Part shown: positions 1 through 5,201 of the stretch, one piece after another
Layout of the letters: every line of letters begins with the position of its first letter
Position numbering within the stretch: the stretch's first letter is position 1
Assembly: GCA_900541185.1 (NCBI GenBank)
Contig: UQIQ01000086.1
Span: forward strand, 1-5,386
Direction of reading: 5' to 3'
DNA length: 5,386 nt
From: an uncultured Collinsella sp.
GTDB taxonomy: Bacteria; Actinomycetota; Coriobacteriia; Coriobacteriales; Coriobacteriaceae
Notes under the pieces: generated by a model
Told to the model about the DNA's origin: nothing
Databases searched by the model: none
The model's input: the letters and a program-made list of their open reading frames with translations, nothing else
Position numbers and translations under genes: made by a program

Positions 1-48
1 CGAGATGACGTCGAGTCTCGTGGGCTCGGAGATGTGTATAAGAGACAG
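1..48 (+). other. Nextera i7/Read 2 adapter (library artefact)
   Basis: This is not genomic sequence. Positions 1-6 match the last bases of the Illumina P7 primer region (CGAGAT), 7-14 (GACGTCGA) occupy the i7 index slot, 15-29 are the Nextera Read 2 tag, and 30-48 are the 19-bp Tn5 mosaic end (AGATGTGTATAAGAGACAG). Genomic sequence starts at 49. Translation through the junction creates a false N-terminus (SLVGSEMCIRDR) on the selD fragment, a known contaminant peptide in protein databases. The same 48 bases occur as a perfect reverse complement at the other end. Confidence 0.98.
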
Positions 49-49
49 G

Positions 50-217
50 GATGCGCTGTACGATCCGCAGACGTCTGGTGGCCTGCTTATCGCGGCACCT
101 GCTGCCGATGTGGATGAGCTTGCGCGCCGTCTGCATGCCGAGGGTCGCATCGCCGCCGTCGTCGGTCGCGTGTGCGAGCCGGTGCCAGGCGGTCCTGCCG
201 TTCGCGTTGTGCATTAA
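50..217 (+). CDS. selD: Selenide, water dikinase (selenophosphate synthase), C-terminal fragment
   Basis: SelD makes selenophosphate from selenide and ATP, the selenium donor for selenocysteine, selenouridine and the selenium cofactor of some molybdenum hydroxylases. Only the last 55 residues are present. They begin D-A-L-Y-D-P-Q-T-S-G-G, and the DPQTSGG motif (codons at 62-82) is a hallmark of the C-terminal AIR-synthase-related domain of SelD. The rest (LLIAAPAADVDELARRLH, then a short C-terminal tail) fits the end of that domain. The ATP/selenide-binding N-terminal region, including the catalytic Cys or Sec position, lies off the contig, so it cannot be said whether this SelD is itself a selenoprotein. 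The open frame continues upstream only into adapter, so no start should be annotated here. It ends with TAA at 215-217. The selenium-linked genes downstream support the assignment. Confidence 0.9.
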   Translation, partial: DALYDPQTSGGLLIAAPAADVDELARRLHAEGRIAAVVGRVCEPVPGGPAVRVVH

Positions 218-233
218 GGAAAACCGTTTATGC

Positions 234-260
234 GACCGCCTACTGTTCTGGGCGGTCCCT
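234..260 (+). promoter_or_regulatory. Small hairpin in the selD-yedF gap (possible weak attenuator)
   Basis: GACCGCC (234-240) and GGCGGTC (251-257) form a perfect 7-bp GC-rich stem with a 10-nt loop, followed by CCTTTTG. The T run is only four bases and starts after two Cs, so this is at best a weak terminator or attenuator that would lower transcription into yedF. It could also be an mRNA-stabilising structure. It ends 7 nt before the yedF ribosome binding site. Confidence 0.3.
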
Positions 261-264
261 TTTG

Positions 265-270
265 AAAGGA
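265..270 (+). promoter_or_regulatory. Ribosome binding site of yedF
   Basis: AAAGGA lies 6 nt before the ATG at 277 and fixes that start. The same frame is open upstream to an ATG at 172 inside selD, but that extension has no comparable site and would not add family sequence. Confidence 0.75.
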
Positions 271-276
271 AAAAAT

Positions 277-903
277 ATGTCTACCAAAATTGAAGTCAAT
301 GCCATGGGCGATGCCTGCCCGCTGCCCGTCGTCAAGACGCTTAAGGCACTCAAACAGCTTGATGGCGTGGGTGCCGTGGTGACCTCGGTCGATAACGAGA
401 CCGCCGTCAAGAACATCTCCAAGATGGCGCAGGAGAAGGGCTGCACGGCCTCGGTCGAGAAGATCTCGGACGCCGAGTGGCACGTGACTGTCGCGACCGC
501 CGGTGCCGTGGCCGTTGCGGACCCCGAGCAGGACGGCGCCGCTTTCTGCGACGCCAGCGCCGGCAAGGGCAAACTTGTCATTTCCGTCTATACCGATTGC
601 ATGGGCCGTGGCGACGACGAGCTGGGCCACAAGCTTATGAAGGCGTTTGTCTTTGCCGTGACGCAGCAGGAGGAGCTGCCCGCGACTATGCTGTTCTACA
701 ACGGCGGTGCCAAGCTCACCGTCGAGGGCTCGCCGGTGCTCGATGACCTGAAGGGCTTGGCGGAGCAGGGTGTCGAGATTCTCACCTGCGGTACCTGCCT
801 CGACCACTATGGCATTAAAGACCAGCTTGCGGTGGGCGAGGTCACCAACATGTACGTAATCGTGGAGAAGATGGAACAGGCCGTGCGCGTCGTGCGCCCG
901 TAG
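277..903 (+). CDS. yedF: Selenium metabolism protein YedF (TusA-like + DsrE-like domains)
   Basis: This 208-residue soluble protein matches the YedF family, which tracks with SelD across genomes. Residues ~4-72 form a TusA/SirA-like domain with the signature G-D-A-C-P-L-P; C14 is the position that carries persulfide sulfur in TusA. An Ala/Gly-rich linker follows (~73-97). Residues ~98-208 form a DsrE/DsrF-like domain with C108 (YTDCMGRGDDELG) and a C-x-x-C pair, C171 and C174 (LTCGTCLDHYG). The exact reaction of YedF is not established. The Cys pattern suggests it receives or passes sulfur or selenium between the downstream cysteine desulfurase and SelD, which is inference. The start at 277 is chosen because it has a good ribosome binding site and because TusA homology begins there. 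It sits 59 nt after selD and 19 nt before the DUF3343 gene, so it is probably co-transcribed with both. Confidence 0.92.
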   Translation: MSTKIEVNAMGDACPLPVVKTLKALKQLDGVGAVVTSVDNETAVKNISKMAQEKGCTASVEKISDAEWHVTVATAGAVAVADPEQDGAAFCDASAGKGKLVISVYTDCMGRGDDELGHKLMKAFVFAVTQQEELPATMLFYNGGAKLTVEGSPVLDDLKGLAEQGVEILTCGTCLDHYGIKDQLAVGEVTNMYVIVEKMEQAVRVVRP

Positions 904-913
904 CGTATTGGTT

Positions 914-917
914 GGAG
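914..917 (+). promoter_or_regulatory. Ribosome binding site of the DUF3343 gene
   Basis: GGAG, 5 nt before the ATG at 923. It favours ATG 923 over the in-frame TTG at 908, which lies only 5 nt after the yedF stop and would put this GGAG inside the coding region. Confidence 0.65.
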
Positions 918-922
918 TTGCC

Positions 923-1174
923 ATGAGGGAGAAGCGCCCGGCGCTTGTCATCACGTTTCCCACCACGGCGGCCGCCATGGGTTGCGAGTCCCTGTGCATT
1001 GAGCGCGGCCTTCCCGGGCGAACGATTCCCGTGCCCGGGGAGGTCGCTGCCGGCTGCGGTCTGGCGTGGAAGGCGTTGCCTGTCGATGAGGAGCTGCTGC
1101 GCGGCGAACTCGCCGCGGCGGGCGTTCCCACCGAGGGCTATACCGTGATTGATATGTGGGAGGTCGTGCGATGA
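923..1174 (+). CDS. DUF3343 protein (putative Se/S carrier-like), 83 aa
   Basis: This small soluble protein resembles the DUF3343 family, described as putative Se/S carrier-like. It starts with a beta-strand/helix segment (LVITFPTTAAAMGCESLC, residues 8-25), continues with the family core G-R-T-I-P-V-P then A-A-G-C-G-L-A-W (residues 32-49), and ends in a short tail. C45 in AGCGLAW aligns with the conserved family cysteine and is the likely carrier residue; C21 and C25 form an extra C-x3-C. The role is not proven: it may shuttle selenium or sulfur from the cysteine desulfurase encoded next to it. Its TGA stop (1172-1174) overlaps the ATG of the desulfurase in ATGA, which implies translational coupling and matched amounts of the two proteins. 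The family call is firm, the function is not. Confidence 0.85.
   Translation: MREKRPALVITFPTTAAAMGCESLCIERGLPGRTIPVPGEVAAGCGLAWKALPVDEELLRGELAAAGVPTEGYTVIDMWEVVR
1159..1164 (+). promoter_or_regulatory. Ribosome binding site of the cysteine desulfurase gene
   Basis: GGAGGT, a near-perfect Shine-Dalgarno sequence, lies 6 nt before the ATG at 1171 and inside the end of the DUF3343 gene. It rules out the in-frame ATG at 1156, which precedes it and would add five residues (MGGRA) before the conserved family start MIYLDNAATT. Confidence 0.85.
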
Positions 1175-2310
1175 TCTACCTGGATAACGCGGCGACGACC
1201 ATGCACAAGCCGCAGACGGTCATCGATGCCGTGACGCAGGCGATGTGCTCGCTCGGCAATGCTGGGCGCGGTGCCACCTCGGGTGCGCTCGATGCGGCAC
1301 GTACCATCCACGGCTGCCGCGCCAAGCTTGCGCGCTTGCTGGGCTGCCCGCGTGCTGACCATGTTTGTTTTACGCCCAACTCCACCGCGGCGCTCAACAC
1401 CGTTATCAATGGCGTGGTGCGCCCCGGCGACCGCGTGGTCACGACGGTGCTTGAGCACAACTCGGTGCTACGTCCGCTCAACCGCTTGGCGGCAGAGCAG
1501 GGCGTGACCGTTGAGCATGCGGGCTGCGACGCGAACGGCGTGCTCGACTACGACGAGCTCGAGCGGTTGGTCACGCCGGGCACGCGTGCCGTGGTGGTGA
1601 CGCACGCCTCCAATGTGACCGGCAACGTGGTCGACATTGCGCGCGTGGCTGCCATCGCGCATGCGGCCGGCGCGCTGGTGATCGTCGACGCCTCGCAGTC
1701 TGCCGGCGCGATGCATATCGATATGCAGGCCATGGGGCTCGACATTGTGTGCTTTACCGGCCATAAGGGGCTCATGGGACCTCAAGGCACCGGCGGCCTG
1801 GCCGTGGCGGAGGGCATTGACGTGGCTCCGTGGGCCATGGGCGGCACGGGCGTGCACAGCTTCGATGCGCTGCAGCCGCTTGAGTGGCCCACGCGCCTTG
1901 AGGCGGGTACGCTCAACGGTCACGGCATCGCGGGCCTTTCCGCAGGTCTCGACTTTATCAAGGCGCAAGGCGGGGTCGAGGCGATTGCGGCACACGAGCG
2001 AGCACTGGCGGATCGCTTCCTTGCCGGTGTGCGCGAGATTCCGGGGATTAAGCTCTATGGTGCCTTTGGCCAACCGACGCGCTCGGCGATCGTCTCGCTC
2101 AACGTGGGCGATATCGACTCTGCCGAGATCTCGGATGCACTCATGCAAGGGTGGGGGATTGCGACGCGCCCCGGCGCCCATTGCGCTCCGCTCATGCACC
2201 GCGCGCTGGGGACCGAGCGCCAGGGCGTCGTCCGCTTCTCGTTTGGGTATTTCAACACGGACGAGGAAGTCGACACTGCGATTGACGCTTTGCGCGATTT
2301 AGCCTGCTAG
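1171..2310 (+). CDS. Cysteine desulfurase family protein (class V aminotransferase fold)
   Basis: This 379-residue PLP enzyme is predicted to remove sulfur (or selenium) from cysteine (or selenocysteine), leaving a persulfide on a catalytic Cys and releasing alanine. Visible landmarks: the N-terminal YLDNAATT motif (residues 3-10), H96 in LEHNS stacking on PLP, D173 and Q176 in VDASQSAG contacting the cofactor, the Schiff-base lysine K199 in FTGHKGLMGPQGTG, and C338 in RPGAHCAP as the likely persulfide carrier. Length and motifs fit the NifS/SufS-like subfamily found beside orphan selD genes (the E. faecalis EF2568 type) better than IscS or SufS housekeeping enzymes; there are no Fe-S assembly genes nearby. 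The start overlaps the DUF3343 stop, and a strong terminator follows, so it is the last gene of the selenium unit. The enzyme class is near certain; preference for selenium is inferred from neighbours. Confidence 0.93.
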   Translation: MIYLDNAATTMHKPQTVIDAVTQAMCSLGNAGRGATSGALDAARTIHGCRAKLARLLGCPRADHVCFTPNSTAALNTVINGVVRPGDRVVTTVLEHNSVLRPLNRLAAEQGVTVEHAGCDANGVLDYDELERLVTPGTRAVVVTHASNVTGNVVDIARVAAIAHAAGALVIVDASQSAGAMHIDMQAMGLDIVCFTGHKGLMGPQGTGGLAVAEGIDVAPWAMGGTGVHSFDALQPLEWPTRLEAGTLNGHGIAGLSAGLDFIKAQGGVEAIAAHERALADRFLAGVREIPGIKLYGAFGQPTRSAIVSLNVGDIDSAEISDALMQGWGIATRPGAHCAPLMHRALGTERQGVVRFSFGYFNTDEEVDTAIDALRDLAC

Positions 2311-2316
2311 AGCGTA

Positions 2317-2322
2317 TATACT
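2317..2322 (+). promoter_or_regulatory. Possible -10 box for brnQ
   Basis: TATACT matches the -10 consensus at five of six bases, but no good -35 lies 16-18 bp upstream (the hexamer 17 bp away reads GCGATT). If it is used, transcription would start near 2328-2330, inside the left arm of the terminator, so the brnQ transcript would not form the full hairpin. Only 19 nt separate the terminator tail from the brnQ start, which leaves little room for another promoter. Weak candidate. Confidence 0.25.
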
Positions 2323-2324
2323 TG

Positions 2325-2358
2325 CGGGACGGGTCTTTTGCCCGTCCCGTTTTTGTTT
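2325..2358 (+). terminator. Intrinsic terminator of the selenium gene unit
   Basis: A perfect 9-bp stem, CGGGACGGG (2325-2333) with CCCGTCCCG (2341-2349), has a 7-nt loop and is followed by TTTTTGTTT. This is a textbook rho-independent terminator starting 14 nt after the cysteine desulfurase stop. It separates the selenium genes from brnQ. Confidence 0.92.
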
Positions 2359-2364
2359 CGACCC

Positions 2365-2370
2365 GAAAGG
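2365..2370 (+). promoter_or_regulatory. Ribosome binding site of brnQ
   Basis: GAAAGG, 7 nt before the ATG at 2378. It favours that ATG over the in-frame GTG at 2372, which lies directly against the site. Confidence 0.6.
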
Positions 2371-2377
2371 TGTGCCT

Positions 2378-3736
2378 ATGGCCTCATCCGCACCGCGCGG
2401 TCTGCGCTCCGACCATGTCGTTACCGTCGGCATCGCCCTGTTCTCGATGCTCTTTGGCGCCGGCAACCTCATCATTCCGCCGTTGCTGGCGCTCCAGGCC
2501 GGCACGGCCACACCGCTTGCCATGGTTGGCTTTTTGATTGCCGCCATCGGCCTGCCCGTCATGGGCTTTATCGCCGTGGCGCTTGCCGGCACGGCGCGTG
2601 AGCTTGCCGGCCGCGTGCATTCCAAGTTTGGCGAGTTCTTTGTCGCGGCAGTATATCTGGCCATCGGCCCGTGCCTTGCCATTCCGCGTACGAGCTCCAC
2701 GGCGTTTGAGATGCTGGTACCGTTGCTGCCCGAGGGTGTTTCGCTCGGCACGGCACGTCTGGTTTTTGCCATCGGGTTCTTCGTAGTCGCGTTTGTGCTC
2801 ACGCTGCGCCCCGGCGTCATCACGCGCGTGCTCGGCCGCATTACGGGCCCCGCGCTCATTGCGCTCATCGTGCTGGTCGTGGGTGCCGCCGTGATCTCGC
2901 CGCTGGGTCCCGCTGCCGCGCCTCAGGCTCCCTACGATGCAGGCGCTGCCGTGCAGGGCTTTTTGACCGGCTATCAGACCATGGACCTGCTCGCGTCGCT
3001 CGCCTTCGGCATCATCATCGCCGAGACCATCCACGAGCTGGGTGTTACCGATGACAAGCGCGTGGCCTTTGAGATTTCGCGTTCGGGTGTGATCGCCGGC
3101 GTGCTCATGGCCATCATCTATTGCGGCTTGGCCCTTGCCGGTATGCAGCTCGGCACCGTGATGCCCGACGCCACCAACGGCGCTGCAATCCTTGCTCGCT
3201 CGGCCTCCATGCACTTTGGCCTTGCCGGCACGGTTGTGGTATTCGCGATTTTCTTCCTCGCCTGCATGAACGTGTGCATTGGCCTCATCAGCTGCTGCTC
3301 GCGTTACTTCTGCGAGACGTATGTGGTCGAAGGGGGAGCGGAGGCCTCCGAGGAGGCCATGCGCCGTCCCTTTGCGATTCTCGCCTTTGTGTTCGCGGCG
3401 TTTTCGTGTGTGCTCTCCAACGTGGGCCTCGACGTGATCCTTATGTTCTCGGTGCCCATGCTCAACGCCTTGTATCCCGTCGCCATCGTGCTGGTGCTGA
3501 TGGGTTTGGTACACGGTTTTTGCGACGCGCATCCGCAGGTGTGGGTGTGGGTCGGCGGCGTGGTCGCCGTGCAGAGTGTGATCACCTCGGTCCGCGATGC
3601 GTTCTTTGCGGGCGCGTGGCTGCCGTTTGATGTGCTGCCGCTGGCGGATATCGGTGCCGCGTGGGCGCCGGTTGCCGTGGTTGCCTTTGTGATCGGCCTG
3701 CTCCATAGTCGTTTTGTTGCACATTCGAGGAGCTAA
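2378..3736 (+). CDS. brnQ: Branched-chain amino acid transport system II carrier protein (BrnQ/LIVCS family)
   Basis: This 452-residue inner-membrane protein is predicted to import leucine, isoleucine and valine, driven by a sodium (or proton) gradient. The family signature F-G-A-G-N-L-I-I-P-P is at residues 26-35 in the first helix; a second conserved block, G-P-C-L-A-I-P-R-T (97-105), and a third, G-Y-Q-T-M-D-L-L-A-S-L-A-F-G (198-211), are also present. About 12 hydrophobic segments can be picked out (roughly 14-36, 44-70, 85-101, 126-144, 155-175, 200-218, 234-256, 280-305, 331-349, 355-381, 387-405, 428-445), matching the usual topology and a complete length. Residues 296-312 are unusually Cys-rich (C296, C300, C306, C307, C312), without an obvious functional reading. 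It is a single gene between a terminator upstream and a tRNA promoter downstream, and has no evident tie to selenium. Confidence 0.95.
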   Translation: MASSAPRGLRSDHVVTVGIALFSMLFGAGNLIIPPLLALQAGTATPLAMVGFLIAAIGLPVMGFIAVALAGTARELAGRVHSKFGEFFVAAVYLAIGPCLAIPRTSSTAFEMLVPLLPEGVSLGTARLVFAIGFFVVAFVLTLRPGVITRVLGRITGPALIALIVLVVGAAVISPLGPAAAPQAPYDAGAAVQGFLTGYQTMDLLASLAFGIIIAETIHELGVTDDKRVAFEISRSGVIAGVLMAIIYCGLALAGMQLGTVMPDATNGAAILARSASMHFGLAGTVVVFAIFFLACMNVCIGLISCCSRYFCETYVVEGGAEASEEAMRRPFAILAFVFAAFSCVLSNVGLDVILMFSVPMLNALYPVAIVLVLMGLVHGFCDAHPQVWVWVGGVVAVQSVITSVRDAFFAGAWLPFDVLPLADIGAAWAPVAVVAFVIGLLHSRFVAHSRS

Positions 3737-3747
3737 GGCATCAATGC

Positions 3748-3776
3748 TTGCACAGGCGGGGAGTCTCCCCTATAAT
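3748..3776 (+). promoter_or_regulatory. Promoter of the tRNA-Pro/tRNA-Gly operon (sigma-70 type)
   Basis: TTGCAC (-35, 3748-3753) and TATAAT (-10, 3771-3776) are separated by exactly 17 bp. The -10 is perfect and the -35 matches four of six consensus bases. Transcription would start around 3782-3784, giving a leader of about 45 nt before tRNA-Pro, to be removed by RNase P. The spacer contains GGGGAG-T-CTCCCC (3758-3770), a 13-bp dyad lying right against the -10. Confidence 0.85.
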
Positions 3777-3827
3777 TTCCTTCGCTTTGGGACACGCAAG
3801 GTTTAGACCTTAGCTGCTCAACACCTT

Positions 3828-3904
3828 CGGGACGTGGCGCAGTTTGGTAGCGCGCCTGCTTTGGGAGCAGGATGTCGCAGGTTCAAATCCTGTCGTCCCG
3901 ACCA
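3828..3904 (+). tRNA. tRNA-Pro (anticodon UGG)
   Basis: A 77-nt gene with a full cloverleaf: acceptor CGGGACG (3828-3834) pairs with CGTCCCG (3894-3900); D-stem GCGC/GCGC; anticodon stem CCTGC (3855-3859) with GCAGG (3867-3871); loop TTTGGGA with anticodon TGG at 3862-3864; T-arm GCAGG-TTCAAAT-CCTGT with one G-U pair. Discriminator A is followed by an encoded CCA (3902-3904). It reads CCA and, by wobble, other proline codons. It is the first gene of a two-tRNA operon, 6 nt before tRNA-Gly. Confidence 0.98.
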
Positions 3905-3910
3905 TATCTT

Positions 3911-3984
3911 GCGGGCGTAGTTCAATGGTAGAACCCCAGCCTTCCAAGCTGATGACGCGGGTTCGATTCCCGTCGCCCGCTCCA
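3911..3984 (+). tRNA. tRNA-Gly (anticodon UCC)
   Basis: A 74-nt gene: acceptor GCGGGCG (3911-3917) pairs with CGCCCGC (3974-3980); D-stem GTTC/GAAC; anticodon loop CTTCCAA (3941-3947) with TCC at 3943-3945; T-arm GCGGG-TTCGATT-CCCGT; discriminator T and encoded CCA (3982-3984). It reads GGA and GGG. The first pair of the anticodon stem is a mismatch, C3936 opposite A3952 (positions 27 and 43), where E. coli and B. subtilis tRNA-Gly(UCC) have a T-A pair; the other four pairs are intact, so the gene should be functional. Confidence 0.98.
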
Positions 3985-3995
3985 TAGGATAGATG

Positions 3996-4031
3996 AATGG
4001 CTCTGATTCCTTTTGGGACCAGAGCCATTTT
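3996..4031 (+). terminator. Intrinsic terminator of the tRNA operon
   Basis: AATGGCTCTG (3996-4005) pairs perfectly over 10 bp with CAGAGCCATT (4020-4029); the 14-nt loop can pair further (TTCC with GGGA around TTTT). The right arm runs into TTTT (4028-4031) and then C. It starts 12 nt after the CCA of tRNA-Gly. The T run is short but the stem is strong. Confidence 0.8.
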
Positions 4032-4061
4032 CATATACATGCCGGGACCCACATCCCCTTC

Positions 4062-4132
4062 TAAGTTGCGGTGAAATAGTTCCTGGATTAGCCACAAAAG
4101 CTGTTATCCGGGAACTATTTCACCGCAACTTA
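4062..4132. repeat. Long perfect inverted repeat/hairpin (MITE- or REP-like candidate)
   Basis: Positions 4062-4083 are the exact reverse complement of 4111-4132 (22 bp). After one T-G wobble (4084/4110) the stem continues with GGAT/ATCC (4085-4088 with 4106-4109), and AGC/GCT (4090-4092 with 4100-4102) closes an apical loop CACAAAA. The outer ends are TAAGTTGCGG and CCGCAACTTA, so the element begins and ends with TA. It lies between the tRNA terminator and the 3' end of the minus-strand gene, where transcription converges. No T tract follows on either strand, so it is not a standard terminator. Nothing inside is coding. A miniature inverted-repeat element inserted at TA, or a dispersed palindromic repeat, would fit; this is inference from shape alone. 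Confidence 0.7.
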
Positions 4133-4193
4133 TTGAGGCCGAGCGGGCTGGGTCGATGATGGGTTCTGTTGTCGAGAAGATGAGGGCAGCCGG

Positions 4194-5201
4194 TCAGGAG
4201 TCTGTGTGGGGTTTTGTGGTTGGTATACCGTAGCCGCGCATCATGGAGCCGAACGCTTTGACATCGAGGGTGTCTGAGAGCTTGAAATGAATGACGTTGT
4301 GGCCCATGGCACGCAGGTTCGCGTCGCGCACGAGGGCAGCTCGATAGGTTTTTGCCGCAGTATGTTCTGGATCATTTTGGGCATCGTCCTCAAACTTGCC
4401 TAGTCCATGCAGCTCAGCCAGCATCCAAGAGCCGTCTGGCATCTGCCAGCCGTAATCTGCCAAATAATAGCCGGCGTTTCCCGGTCGAGTGATTTCAACC
4501 TGAAGTTCGGGAGCGGCAACTCCCGCCAGAATCATTGCCGCCCGTGCCTCGGATTCTCCACCGTTATCCGATCTGCCATCCATGTGTTCAAAAACGTCAA
4601 ATGCGCGCGCAATGCCGTGCAGTCCGCGACAGTTCGCTTGTGCATATGCACGCAATTCTTCACGCTCGACACCGTACTCACGAGCCAACCCGTCGACATA
4701 GCCTAGTGCATATCGAAAAGCGCTCGTTCGGGCGATGTCGACCACCGTGCGATATGGATCCGTTAACGTAAACGGGCCGAGCTGCCATACGTCGCCCGGC
4801 CGCCAGCGTCGGTATTCAACGAATTCGTACATATCGCGTCTGGTGGAACGCGGTAGCAGCACTTTCACCTTGTCGAGAAGCGAATATGCAGAACCGATGC
4901 CATAGAGCAGTGCCGCCGTTGCTCCACAAAACACGGCATCCGGTTCAACGACTGCAATAGCGGATGCCAATTGAAAGATGCGATCTTCGACGCCGAGGCC
5001 ATTCCAATACGCGGGATCAGCGTAGACATGGTTGTAGAGTCGAATAATCATCTCTTTTTGCATGAGCGCGTAGGCACAGCGTTCATCCCATTTTTTGGTA
5101 GCTACAAACAGGTGCCCGCCATGATGGGCCTCGAATAACCGGAAGAATAGCTCTGCTTGCGGTTTGGAACAGCGTTTATCATGACTCATTTTCGACCCCA
5201 T
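4194..5201 (-). CDS. AbiEi antitoxin-like protein with C-terminal PD-(D/E)XK/DUF559-like domain
   Basis: This 335-residue protein resembles actinobacterial proteins annotated as type IV toxin-antitoxin AbiEi family antitoxin-like. Residues ~15-62 look like the N-terminal winged helix (QAELFFRLFEAHHGG ... LYNHVYADP), followed by the characteristic core FCGATAALLYGIG (91-103) and LTDPYRTVVDIART (146-159). From ~213 on the pattern changes to a restriction-endonuclease-like fold: E216 in GGESEAR, D249 in LADYGW, E263 in AELHG, then LRAMGHNVIHF near the end. The third active-site position is H265 rather than the usual Lys, as also seen in variant DUF559/Vsr-like domains, so catalysis is uncertain. 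No AbiEii-type nucleotidyltransferase toxin is encoded nearby; upstream sequence ends 137 nt before the gene. The start is ambiguous: ATG 5201 has no clear ribosome site, while ATG 5189 (331 aa) has a GGGG 6 nt before it. Sampled GC (33 and 30 of 60) is lower than in the cysteine desulfurase gene (44 of 60). Confidence 0.7.
   Translation of the reverse strand: MGSKMSHDKRCSKPQAELFFRLFEAHHGGHLFVATKKWDERCAYALMQKEMIIRLYNHVYADPAYWNGLGVEDRIFQLASAIAVVEPDAVFCGATAALLYGIGSAYSLLDKVKVLLPRSTRRDMYEFVEYRRWRPGDVWQLGPFTLTDPYRTVVDIARTSAFRYALGYVDGLAREYGVEREELRAYAQANCRGLHGIARAFDVFEHMDGRSDNGGESEARAAMILAGVAAPELQVEITRPGNAGYYLADYGWQMPDGSWMLAELHGLGKFEDDAQNDPEHTAAKTYRAALVRDANLRAMGHNVIHFKLSDTLDVKAFGSMMRGYGIPTTKPHTDS

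Noticed and set aside
5..49. N-terminal residues MTSSLVGSEMCIRDR joined to selD.
   Set aside because: They are a translation of adapter sequence, not protein.
214..1131. Long minus-strand open frame (305 codons) opposite yedF and the DUF3343 gene.
   Set aside because: High-GC shadow of the plus-strand genes; low-complexity His/Arg/Ala-rich product with no recognisable domain, whereas the plus-strand products are clear families.
1171..1174. TGA in ATGA as a possible selenocysteine codon extending the DUF3343 protein, given the selenium context.
   Set aside because: The overlap with a start codon preceded by GGAGGT explains it, the protein ends at its family's usual length, and no SECIS-like hairpin was recognised just downstream.
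2384..3724. Minus-strand open frame of 446 codons opposite brnQ.
   Set aside because: Product is rich in His, Arg, Gly and Asp, as expected for the complement of a membrane-protein gene; no domain is visible and brnQ is unmistakable.
3810..4097. A 95-residue minus-strand open frame across the tRNA genes, containing GDGNRTRV and TTGFEPATSCSQSRR-type peptides.
   Set aside because: These peptides are the well-known antisense translations of tRNA genes that litter databases; the tRNAs explain the sequence.
4062..4132. The hairpin as part of a CRISPR array.
   Set aside because: There is one inverted pair only, with no repeated direct units or spacers.
4062..4132. The hairpin as a standard intrinsic terminator for the minus-strand gene.
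   Set aside because: Neither side has a T tract directly after the stem, and 22 perfect base pairs are far more than such a terminator needs; termination remains possible but is not shown.
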